Origin: Colwellia_A sp041890515
GTDB lineage: Bacteria > Pseudomonadota > Gammaproteobacteria > Enterobacterales > Alteromonadaceae
Direction: 5' to 3'
Length of the DNA stretch: 64,000 bases
Assembly (NCBI GenBank): GCA_041890515.1
Contig: JASDWX010000016.1
Coordinates: 1-64,000, forward strand
Part shown: one piece after another, positions 8,050 to 16,008 of the stretch
Layout of the letters: the number at the start of each line of letters is the position of its first letter
How positions within the stretch are numbered: position 1 is the stretch's first letter
Made by a program: the position numbers and the translations under genes
Notes under the pieces: model-generated
Told to the model about the DNA's origin: nothing
Database searches by the model: none
The model's input: only the letters and a program-made list of their open reading frames with translations

Positions 8050-9099
8050 ATGTGTCAAAATTGGGAAAGTATATTAATTCAGCCATCAGCAACCATGGTT
8101 GAAACCATTGAAGTTATTGATAAAGGCGCGCTTCAATTAGCTTTAGTTGTTAATACCGATAATAAGCTCTTAGGTATAGTCACTGATGGCGACGTTAGGC
8201 GAGCATTGATACGTCATCAAAGTATGGATTGCTCCATATCTGATGTTATGCACAAAACGCCACTAACAGCAGAATTTGGTACTTCTCGTAGTAAGTTATT
8301 AAACCTAATGAATAAAAATGCTTTATTAGCGATCCCAATTGTTAAGAAAGGTATTTTAGTTGGTTTAGAGACTTTACAAAAAATTGTACGACGTTCACAT
8401 CACGATAATCCTGTATTTCTAATGGCTGGTGGTTTTGGTACTCGATTAAAGCCATTGACCGATAATTGCCCAAAGCCATTACTAAAACTCGGTGGTAAGC
8501 CTATTCTTGAAAATATTTTGGAAAACTTTATAGCATCAGGTTTCCATAATTTCTATATTTCAACTCATTATATGCCTGAAAAAATTCAGGATTATTTTGG
8601 TGATGGTTCTCAGTGGGGCGTAGATATTAAATATATTTATGAAGAACACCCGCTGGGTACTGGTGGTGCTTTGGGGTTATTACCTGGTGATATGCCAGAT
8701 TTACCTGTAATTATGATGAATGGAGACTTACTAACTAAGGTTGATTTAGAATATTTATTGGCATATCACAATGAAAAAAAGGGTATTGCCACAATGTGTG
8801 TTACTGAATATGAATATCAAGTACCTTATGGCGTTGTACAAACTAATGGTCATGAATTAGTCAGTATGGTTGAAAAGCCTACCAATAAATTTTTTGTTAA
8901 TGCTGGAATTTATGTGATCACACCTTCGTTGATTAACCGTGTAACTAAAAATCAAGTGATTGATATGCCTACATTGATAAGTGAGCAAATTGCATTGGGC
9001 GACAAAGTTTCTGTTTTCCCAATACATGAATATTGGCGTGATATAGGGAAATGGAATGATTATAACCAAGCTCAAATAGATGTGGAAAACGACTTTTAA
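8050..9099 (+). CDS. ptmE: CBS-pair nucleotidyltransferase, PtmE type (GlcN-1-P guanylyltransferase)
   Basis: Two CBS modules (about residues 1-118, with IVTDGDVRRALI typical of CBS) are fused to a sugar-phosphate nucleotidyltransferase domain (about 120-349). Its signature GGFGTRLKPLT spans residues 127-137 and NGDLLTKVD carries the metal-binding Asp. The same architecture is found in Campylobacter PtmE, which makes GDP-glucosamine, the entry point of the GDP-linked legionaminic acid route. The stop overlaps the next ATG by one base (TAATG), so the two are translationally coupled. Its presence is the main reason to call the cluster legionaminic-type rather than sialic-acid-type. Nucleotide specificity is inferred. 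Confidence 0.86.
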   Translation: MCQNWESILIQPSATMVETIEVIDKGALQLALVVNTDNKLLGIVTDGDVRRALIRHQSMDCSISDVMHKTPLTAEFGTSRSKLLNLMNKNALLAIPIVKKGILVGLETLQKIVRRSHHDNPVFLMAGGFGTRLKPLTDNCPKPLLKLGGKPILENILENFIASGFHNFYISTHYMPEKIQDYFGDGSQWGVDIKYIYEEHPLGTGGALGLLPGDMPDLPVIMMNGDLLTKVDLEYLLAYHNEKKGIATMCVTEYEYQVPYGVVQTNGHELVSMVEKPTNKFFVNAGIYVITPSLINRVTKNQVIDMPTLISEQIALGDKVSVFPIHEYWRDIGKWNDYNQAQIDVENDF

Positions 9100-9803
9100 T
9101 GCGAGTAAGTAAAAAAGTTCTTGCTTTCATTGGCGCAAGAAGTGGTTCTAAAGGACTTAAAGACAAAAATATAAAGCGACTTAATGGTAAACCATTGATG
9201 GCTTGGACTATAGAAGCCGCACTTGCAAGCGAGATTATCGACTTAGTAGTTGTGTCAACTGATTCTATGGAATATGCTGAAATTGCTAGAAGTTATGGTG
9301 CGAAAGTTATTTTACGTCCTGAAAACTTAGCAGGAGATGACGCATCTTTAATGGCTGCACTTCAGCATGGATATCAAAAAATTCAAGACGAATTTGGCGA
9401 CTTTGATACGCTAGTGAATCTACAGCCGACTTCACCGCTTCGTACATTTGAGCATATTGATGAAGCATTGATGCTTTATTCTCAAAATAAGATGGAAAGT
9501 AATATTAGAGTTTTTTCTTGTCTTTCAGTACCTGCAAAATATGCTTGGATAATGAGTTGTGACCAACAAGGGTATGCTCAATTCGTTAACAAAGGAGAGC
9601 AGAAAAAAACCGCTCATTCACGTCAAAAGAATAAAAATGTTATGTTACCTAACGGTGCCATTTTTATTTTACCTGCTAGGGATTTAACACGATTTTATAA
9701 TGGTAAATGTATACCTTATATAATGAATGAACGAGACTCTATAGATATTGATACTTTAGATGATTTTGAAAAAGCCGCTAAAATTATGCTTGAAGTAAAC
9801 TAA
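9099..9803 (+). CDS. legF: acylneuraminate/legionaminate cytidylyltransferase (CMP-nonulosonate synthetase)
   Basis: Activates the nonulosonic acid with CTP to the CMP-sugar used by a glycosyltransferase. Of 234 residues, the N-terminus LAFIGARSGSKGLKDKNIKRLNGKPLMAW (residues 8-36) is the nucleotide-binding P-loop-like motif of the CMP-NeuAc synthetase family. NLQPTSPLR and DSIDIDTLDDF are further family motifs, the last near the C-terminus. It is the final gene of the + strand sugar cluster, overlapping ptmE by one base. The convergent Maf gene, which probably uses its product, ends 157 bases further on. Equivalent to PtmB/NeuA proteins of flagellin-modification loci. Confidence 0.9.
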   Translation: MRVSKKVLAFIGARSGSKGLKDKNIKRLNGKPLMAWTIEAALASEIIDLVVVSTDSMEYAEIARSYGAKVILRPENLAGDDASLMAALQHGYQKIQDEFGDFDTLVNLQPTSPLRTFEHIDEALMLYSQNKMESNIRVFSCLSVPAKYAWIMSCDQQGYAQFVNKGEQKKTAHSRQKNKNVMLPNGAIFILPARDLTRFYNGKCIPYIMNERDSIDIDTLDDFEKAAKIMLEVN

Positions 9804-9960
9804 GCACTATTCCATCACTCTATATTAGAGATGAGCTACGCTTATGTTAATTGAAAAAGCCTCATAGTATTTGATAAAGAGGTACCCATACAAAAATCCA
9901 TACGTTCTAAATAGTTATAAAAGCACCTTCAAAAAATATTTTTGTTACTCCTTAAATTAA

Positions 9961-12453
9961 TTAAACCTTATTTAAGTATTTTAGTGCAATATGATTATTT
10001 GGTTCATGTTCTAAAGCATATTCAAAAGCCGTCTTAGCTGAATCATCTTCATTTATACCTTGATAGATGGTTCCTAAAGAGATCCATGCTAGGGCATCTT
10101 CAGGATTTTCAGCTAAGTAGTCTGTATAACAAATAATCGATTGTTCAACTTTCCCTAATAACTTTAATATTTTTGCATATTGTGAAGTATAAATGCTAGC
10201 TAAGTCTGATAAGCTTTTGAAAGCCCGTTCTGCTCTATCATAGTCTTTAAGCTTTAGCGCGAGAGATGCTATTTGTTGTAGCTCATCTTCTTTTATTTCA
10301 TCTTGATTTAACAAGTCAAAATATTGTAATGCTTCGGTATCTTGTCCTTTAATGACAAAATAAAAGGCGTGTGCAAGTATGCATAGGTCTTCAGCTAGCT
10401 TTTTATTCTCTTCAATACCAGAGTATATAGACAGACTATTTGCTAAGACATTTAAACCATCCATATTATTTTGATGAAATAATACAATTATTTTTCTTCT
10501 TACACCGGTTAATGATGCTTCCTTTCTCGTCCTTGCTAGGTGTGGAGAGTCGTCATCGTTAAGTACTTTATTAAATTTTGTAGCATGTTCATTAAATTTC
10601 ACGGTTAATTCGTCAGTAAGCTTTACTGAATGGTGGTGACTATTTTTCAACCAAGATTGAGCGCGCCCAAAGTGTTTATCTTGTTGCCATTGCTTAAATA
10701 TAATATCAAAGTTGGGGGATTCTTTTTCTTCTTCTATTCTACTTTTAATACGTTCTATACAACTTTGAAGAAGTTTTATTAATGTATTACTAGAATCAAT
10801 ATATGCTTGATAGTATAAACGTCCCGTTTCTTGTATTTTATCATCAGACCAATCATCATGGGACGTTTGAGCCGATTTTATAAACTCATTTAAACCAAAG
10901 TTTTTAACAAATGCTTCCGTTTTTTTATAGCTGGTAGTCAGTTTTTTCTCAATTTTATCCATGCGTAATTTGTATTTGAAATTTTCACTTTCTTTACCTT
11001 TTACTGAAAATAGCTTTATGTTGCACTGCAACGCTTCTTCGGCAAGAAGTTTTATTTTTTGAATGTTCTTTAATACTTTAATGACTTTATTCAGAATTAC
11101 ATTGTCATCTTCTCGAGTCGCGGATTGACTAATTTCAGGTAAAGCAGAATGTATTTTCTGCCAAATATCATCTTCTTTTTCGTCAAATGATAATTGGGAT
11201 GTTGGAATATGATCAATATGTTTAGTACGCGCTGCATTTTTTGACAAATTATAAATACAAACGCCTTGATCTATTACCTTACCTGCTTGTCCAGATAAAG
11301 ATAATACAGCATTATCAAATGAAATTGATGTTTCTGCTTTATCACCTGAATATGTTTCAACCCAAACTCCCGGTTGCCCTAATATTGGTCCAACTTTAGC
11401 TTCGTTACTACCAGATGCATGACTCACACCTGTCTGTGAATAACACAAGTCTACACCGGAGAGAAGAATGTTACTGAAGCCCATTTCTATCGCGACTTTC
11501 AATGCGGTATTAGTTACCGTAGGACCGCTCATAATACTGCTGTTTTTGTCCGTGTCATCTTCCCATGGAAACCTTTTACCAATACAAATACTTCTCCCGT
11601 GCCATTGTGATAATAAATTCGGAGTGACACAGTTTGCATGTAAAAATAGAACTTGAGGAGGTAATTGCAATAGTTCTTTACTCACATCAAAGCTAACATT
11701 GTAGGGATCAACTGAAACTATAATGTGGGGTATTAATTCATGTTTAAGTAGTAACTTTGCAATTCGAGAAACAGCGATAATCACAATATTTTTTTGGTTG
11801 TCTTTTAACCATTGAATATCGTCGTCGAGTGAAGGACCTCCTCCTAGTATGGCACAGGTTTTTCCTGAGAATAAATCATTAAGTAAAGCAGATGAATGGC
11901 GGTTTTCAGATATATTCATTAATTGGCGTGTCATAAAAGGATATACACCAACGATAGCTCGAGTGAAAAAAAGTGTAGATTCTAATTCTTTTATCACTTT
12001 TTGATTGTTGGTATGATAGTCAAATAAATAACAATCTATTGCAGCTAATGATTTTACAAAGTTAACATTATTCTTATATACATAAACTTTCATTTCTAGT
12101 TCATTTGCAATATCTACCCAATTATCAGGAGTGGAAAATGCTACATTTTCTTTGTCATAATCAGCAGGTAAATTATCTTTAATTTGATCAATGATATGTG
12201 ATAATTCGATAAATAAATAACGGGTATTTTTTGGCGTTTCCTTATTGATTATATAGGAAGCTAATAAACCTGAGTCAGTACCTAAAATAATGTATAAACT
12301 CTCTTCTTGATCAAAATTCTCAGCAAAGTGACGTTTATAAATGCTTTGAGAACTTTCTTTAATGAAAGCATTACGGTTTACTGAGTATAAATATTGTTCG
12401 TTATACTGATTTAATTTGAATTGTTCATTCTGGGATATGTTCGAGTTTTGCAT
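9961..12453 (-). CDS. motility-associated factor (Maf) glycosyltransferase family protein with C-terminal TPRs
   Basis: Large cytoplasmic protein of 830 residues. The central Maf/DUF115 domain (about residues 185-360) has the glycine-rich CAILGGGPSLDDDI (200-213) and later ILLSGVDLCYS and GVSHASG, typical of Maf proteins that transfer nonulosonic acids to flagellin Ser/Thr before export. The middle (about 420-640) is long and helical. The last 140 residues form TPR-like repeats (EALQYFDLLNQDEIKE, DYDRAERAFKSL, AWISLGTIYQGINEDDSAKT), suitable for protein docking. It is encoded convergently with the sugar cluster and divergently from flrA. A palindrome resembling a FleQ box lies 76-91 bp before its start. 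The donor sugar is inferred from the neighbours. Confidence 0.9.
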   Translation of the reverse strand: MQNSNISQNEQFKLNQYNEQYLYSVNRNAFIKESSQSIYKRHFAENFDQEESLYIILGTDSGLLASYIINKETPKNTRYLFIELSHIIDQIKDNLPADYDKENVAFSTPDNWVDIANELEMKVYVYKNNVNFVKSLAAIDCYLFDYHTNNQKVIKELESTLFFTRAIVGVYPFMTRQLMNISENRHSSALLNDLFSGKTCAILGGGPSLDDDIQWLKDNQKNIVIIAVSRIAKLLLKHELIPHIIVSVDPYNVSFDVSKELLQLPPQVLFLHANCVTPNLLSQWHGRSICIGKRFPWEDDTDKNSSIMSGPTVTNTALKVAIEMGFSNILLSGVDLCYSQTGVSHASGSNEAKVGPILGQPGVWVETYSGDKAETSISFDNAVLSLSGQAGKVIDQGVCIYNLSKNAARTKHIDHIPTSQLSFDEKEDDIWQKIHSALPEISQSATREDDNVILNKVIKVLKNIQKIKLLAEEALQCNIKLFSVKGKESENFKYKLRMDKIEKKLTTSYKKTEAFVKNFGLNEFIKSAQTSHDDWSDDKIQETGRLYYQAYIDSSNTLIKLLQSCIERIKSRIEEEKESPNFDIIFKQWQQDKHFGRAQSWLKNSHHHSVKLTDELTVKFNEHATKFNKVLNDDDSPHLARTRKEASLTGVRRKIIVLFHQNNMDGLNVLANSLSIYSGIEENKKLAEDLCILAHAFYFVIKGQDTEALQYFDLLNQDEIKEDELQQIASLALKLKDYDRAERAFKSLSDLASIYTSQYAKILKLLGKVEQSIICYTDYLAENPEDALAWISLGTIYQGINEDDSAKTAFEYALEHEPNNHIALKYLNKV

Positions 12454-12528
12454 TTATATACCGTTATTTAAAAAGCTGACAATTTTAGCAACACTATAAT
12501 TAAGTCACTAATCTTTCAATAGCTATAT

Positions 12529-12544
12529 TTGTCAAAATAATGAC
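12529..12544. promoter_or_regulatory. FleQ/FlrA-box-like palindrome upstream of maf
   Basis: TTGTCAAAATAATGAC contains GTCA-N6-TGAC, the half-sites and spacing of the Pseudomonas FleQ box (consensus GTCAATAAATTGAC). A near copy lies at 13042-13057 (15 of 16 bases identical). Binding by the adjacent FlrA is inferred. Confidence 0.5.
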
Positions 12545-12894
12545 TTTTATTCATTACAGTTGCAGTTTTTTATTATAATAAAGCAATATTAGCGCCATCA
12601 TTATAACCATACCTATATTTGTGTATGTATGGTGGATATATACAAATAATTGAAGATATTCATTGGAATTTTATTTGCGACCATTAATATTAAAGTAGTA
12701 TGTATATCTTTATTTTAAAAGGTGATTCAATTGTACATTTTAAAAATTAAAGTCTTATGGTAATCCTTAGCGTCTTATGAATCGGCTCATATTTTAAAAA
12801 ACTATTGTTTATTGCCAATCCACTGTTAAGTAAAGGTTTTAATAATGTAGATATGTTTTATATATACTCAAAGTACTCGATAAGTTAGGGACAG

Positions 12895-12921
12895 TTACAT
12901 CTTACATCTTACATCTTACAT
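12895..12921. repeat. 7-bp tandem repeat CTTACAT
   Basis: Three perfect copies of CTTACAT (12901-12921) preceded by a partial copy TTACAT (12895-12900), in the non-coding region about 225-250 bp before flrA. Short phased repeats like this can vary in copy number by slippage; no function is evident. Confidence 0.85.
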
Positions 12922-13041
12922 TAAATCATTATTTAAATAGGTGGAGTACAGATATTACGAATTTCATCTTGTGTCATAAACCACATATAACTTTAAATAA
13001 TAGTGTGGAGGCAATGTTCAACTTTTCTCAGTAGCAGTAGA

Positions 13042-13057
13042 TTGTCAAATTAATGAC
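13042..13057. promoter_or_regulatory. FleQ/FlrA-box-like palindrome upstream of flrA
   Basis: TTGTCAAATTAATGAC has the same GTCA-N6-TGAC form as the site near maf and lies 88-103 bp before the flrA start, where autoregulation by FlrA would be plausible. FleQ is known to repress its own gene in Pseudomonas; here it is an inference. Confidence 0.5.
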
Positions 13058-13144
13058 CCATAACCGTCAAATTTTTGTTGCTTATTTAGTGTATCTCGCT
13101 AGAATAAAATTTAGTGTAATATAAATAATGGTTTACAAGTATAT

Positions 13145-14611
13145 ATGCAAGGTCAAAAACATGTACTTGTCGTTGATAACGACAATACAAGGCGCGATCA
13201 AATAGCCACCGTATTATCATTTGTTGGAGAACATTTTCATGCTTGTCCTGAAGAAGATATTGATGAATACTTCAACGATTCCGATAATATCCTTACTGTT
13301 ATTTTATGTGGTAAAGTCAGTGATTTACTCGTCAATTTTGTCAAATCAAATCCTGCGACCCCTTTTATTTTACATGATGTGCTTGATGCAACACTGCTTA
13401 ATGAAGCGGTGAATGTCTTAGGCAGTTTGGCTGTGCCATTAAACTATGCTCAGCTCACCGAGCAAGTACATCACTGTCACCAATATCATAACCAATTACC
13501 TTCAAAAAGAAATAATGCAGGGCCTAGTACGCTATTTCGCTCGTTAATTGGGTCGAGTGAACCGATGTTAGAAGTTCGCTTTTTAATTGAACAAGTCGCG
13601 AGCACGCAAGCGAGTGTGCTCGTTCTTGGTGAATCGGGCACAGGTAAAGAAGTTGTCGCTCGTAATATTCACAACTTGTCTGACCGCAGCAAAGGACCCT
13701 TTGTACCCGTTAATTGTGGTGCTATACCGGGCGAGTTACTCGAAAGTGAATTGTTTGGTCATGAGAAAGGTGCGTTTACTGGCGCTATCTCTACGCGTAA
13801 AGGACGTTTTGAAATGGCGGAAGGAGGCACATTATTTCTTGATGAAATAGGTGATATGCCACAACCGATGCAAGTAAAGTTATTACGTGTTTTACAAGAG
13901 CGTACTTTTGAACGAGTAGGTGGCGCAAAAAGTATCAAAACCAACGTTCGTATTATTGCTGCAACACATCAACATTTAGAAGATATGATCACCGCAGGAA
14001 CATTTCGCGAAGATCTTTTTTATCGCTTAAATGTTTTTCCTATCCAAACACCTTCATTACGCGAAAGAAAAGAAGATATTCCTTTACTTATTAAAGAGCT
14101 TATTTCTCGTTTTGAAGCAGAGCAAGGACAAAGTGTCCGTTTCACTGACCAAGCGATCGAATCTTTAAAATTACATGCTTGGGCAGGGAATGTACGTGAG
14201 TTATCAAACTTAATTGAACGTATGATTATTATGTTTGGCGAACAAGTCGTCAATGTGAACGAACTGCCTGAAAAATATCGTCATATTGATATTGAAGAGT
14301 ATCAACCAGAGTACCCTGATGAATTGCAAGAACGAGAGGCGATAAATGAGCTTTTTTCAGGTTTTGATTATGACGACGAAGAGGAAATAAGCTTTGATAA
14401 CGAAGGAGAAAGTTCATCTATGGTGGATGTTTTACCAAACGATGGTTTGAATTTAAAAGAGTACTTAGCAGACTTAGAAGTCTCGATGATAAACCAAGCG
14501 CTTGATAAAAATGACTGGGTAGTTGCTCGTTCAGCTGAATTATTAGGGATGCGCAGAACAACGTTAGTTGAAAAAATGAGAAAATACAGTTTACAAAAGA
14601 AGGATAATTAA
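13145..14611 (+). CDS. flrA: sigma-54-dependent master flagellar regulator FlrA (FleQ family)
   Basis: Top activator of the flagellar cascade, 488 residues. The N-terminal FleQ domain (1-115) is a receiver without a clear phospho-acceptor Asp. The AAA+ domain (about 135-375) has Walker A GESGTGKE (162-169) and the sigma-54 contact loop GAFTGA (209-214). A Fis-type helix-turn-helix (ELLGMRRTTLVEKMRKY) ends the protein. The linker motif LFRS (130-133) and Arg173 correspond to the c-di-GMP-binding positions known in FleQ and Vibrio FlrA (Arg135/Arg176, same 41-residue separation), so activity is probably lowered by c-di-GMP. An acidic insert (about 398-440) precedes the Fis domain. There is no good Shine-Dalgarno. 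Confidence 0.94.
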   Translation: MQGQKHVLVVDNDNTRRDQIATVLSFVGEHFHACPEEDIDEYFNDSDNILTVILCGKVSDLLVNFVKSNPATPFILHDVLDATLLNEAVNVLGSLAVPLNYAQLTEQVHHCHQYHNQLPSKRNNAGPSTLFRSLIGSSEPMLEVRFLIEQVASTQASVLVLGESGTGKEVVARNIHNLSDRSKGPFVPVNCGAIPGELLESELFGHEKGAFTGAISTRKGRFEMAEGGTLFLDEIGDMPQPMQVKLLRVLQERTFERVGGAKSIKTNVRIIAATHQHLEDMITAGTFREDLFYRLNVFPIQTPSLRERKEDIPLLIKELISRFEAEQGQSVRFTDQAIESLKLHAWAGNVRELSNLIERMIIMFGEQVVNVNELPEKYRHIDIEEYQPEYPDELQEREAINELFSGFDYDDEEEISFDNEGESSSMVDVLPNDGLNLKEYLADLEVSMINQALDKNDWVVARSAELLGMRRTTLVEKMRKYSLQKKDN

Positions 14612-14771
14612 CCCCTTCACGTTACCTCGTTTTTATTGCTAATGATAACGACTGCTATCGTGTCACCACTGTTATATTTATTGAGATAAAACACCATAAG
14701 CCAAATCTTTGACAATGGCTGAATGTTCAATAAAGTAATGTTAACCTCATGAAAATCAATGTGAAATATCT

Positions 14772-14789
14772 TTGGCATAGTTAATGCTT
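14772..14789 (+). promoter_or_regulatory. sigma-54 promoter of flrBC
   Basis: TTGGCATAGTTAATGCTT has GG (14774-14775), ten bases, then GC (14786-14787), the obligate -24/-12 spacing, with TTGGCA matching the -24 consensus. It lies about 35 bp before flrB, as expected for the FlrA-activated class II operon of Vibrio. Confidence 0.75.
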
Positions 14790-14823
14790 TATTTGGTTGT
14801 TATTTTTAAACTGAGTAAAGTAT

Positions 14824-16008
14824 ATGGCCGTTGCAGTTTCACATTCATCAGCATCTTCAAAATTGTCATCATCACTGCATAGTGTGAAGGATAGTTTGTT
14901 CCATCAAGCTAAGTTTGCTTTTACTCAGCAGCCTTTTTCTACAAGTCATACTTTAGAAAGTGAATCATATCGTGGTGAACTCTCTTTACTCCGTCAGCAA
15001 TCTAATCAACTTGAGCAAATAATTGATGTCATGCCTACAGGAATGATAATGCTTGATGGCGACGGTATTGTTATTAAAACCAATAAGATTGCTAGCTTGT
15101 TATTGAATGAGCCTATTCTTGGGCAAGCTTGGTTTGATGTGATTAAACGCTCTTTTAAGCCCCGTGCAGATGATTGGCATGAAGTGTCATTAAAAGATGG
15201 CCGAAGAGTTAAGCTAGAAATTACTGCTTTGGGTGATCAACCGGGTCAGTTAATCATGATAACCGACCTCACTGAAACGCGTTTACTACAAGACAAGCTT
15301 GGCCACATGCAACGCTTGTCGTCGTTAGGTCGTTTGGTTTCAAAGCTTGCTCATCAAATTCGCACACCACTTTCTGCAGCAATGTTATATGGCGCGAATT
15401 TAAAAAATAAAAAACTTTCTCCAATCGATCGAAGTAACTTTCAAGACAAATTAATATCACGTTTGCAGGACTTAGAACAACAGGTAAACGACATGTTGTT
15501 GTTTTCAAAAAGTGGTAAACAGCAAGTGGTAGAGCCACTATCAATTAACGAACTCATTACTGACTCTGTTAATAGCGTTGAGGCATTAGTGACTCAAGCT
15601 AATGCAAAAATAACGCTCTCACTTTGTCATGATGATTGTGAAGTTTTGGGTAACAAACGAGCATTAAGTGGTGCAATTGAAAACTTAATTCACAACAGCT
15701 TACAAGTTATCAGGCAAGATGCTGAAATTACGATTACGACTTATTGTCAAAGTGAATATGCCTATATCAGCGTTCAAGATAATGGGCAAGGTATTGAAAA
15801 AGACCTTGCCCGTAAAATTTTTGAACCGTTCTATACATCAAAAGCGCAGGGCACGGGTTTAGGTTTAGCCGTAGTTAAGTCCGTAGCAAATGCGCATCAA
15901 GGTGATGTACGTTTAGTGAGCAAACCGGGAGAGGGTGCTCATTTTTGTATCCATTTACCTATTTTAGAAACTCACCATGTTTATAGGGAGAACACTAATG
16001 AGTCATAG
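14824..16008 (+). CDS. flrB: flagellar sensor histidine kinase FlrB
   Basis: Soluble histidine kinase of 394 residues that phosphorylates FlrC. There are no membrane segments. An N-terminal Ser-rich stretch is followed by a PAS domain (about 60-150, DVMPTGMIMLDGDGIV). The dimerisation/phosphoacceptor helix LGRLVSKLAHQIRTPLSAA contains His177. The HATPase domain (about 260-385) has the N box (NLIHNSLQVI), DNGQGI and GTGLGLAVV. The last 11 bases overlap the flrC start, so the kinase and regulator are coupled. A sigma-54 promoter stands directly upstream, fitting FlrA control. Equivalent to FleS of Pseudomonas. Confidence 0.94.
   Translation: MAVAVSHSSASSKLSSSLHSVKDSLFHQAKFAFTQQPFSTSHTLESESYRGELSLLRQQSNQLEQIIDVMPTGMIMLDGDGIVIKTNKIASLLLNEPILGQAWFDVIKRSFKPRADDWHEVSLKDGRRVKLEITALGDQPGQLIMITDLTETRLLQDKLGHMQRLSSLGRLVSKLAHQIRTPLSAAMLYGANLKNKKLSPIDRSNFQDKLISRLQDLEQQVNDMLLFSKSGKQQVVEPLSINELITDSVNSVEALVTQANAKITLSLCHDDCEVLGNKRALSGAIENLIHNSLQVIRQDAEITITTYCQSEYAYISVQDNGQGIEKDLARKIFEPFYTSKAQGTGLGLAVVKSVANAHQGDVRLVSKPGEGAHFCIHLPILETHHVYRENTNES

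Larger units (their letters stand above)
12454..13144. other. divergent maf-flrA intergenic region
   Basis: About 690 bp of very AT-rich non-coding DNA with no credible open reading frame. It contains the two GTCA-N6-TGAC palindromes near its ends and the CTTACAT repeat. It presumably carries the promoters of maf (leftwards) and flrA (rightwards), but no clear -35/-10 pair or GG-N10-GC site stands out by eye. Confidence 0.7.

Noticed and set aside
9804..9960. Terminator between neuA-like and maf genes
   Set aside because: Only weak 4-5 bp stems are present between these convergent genes and none has a T-tract.
13221..13850. Two extra plus-strand open frames inside flrA
   Set aside because: Out-of-frame shadows of flrA, with no family resemblance.
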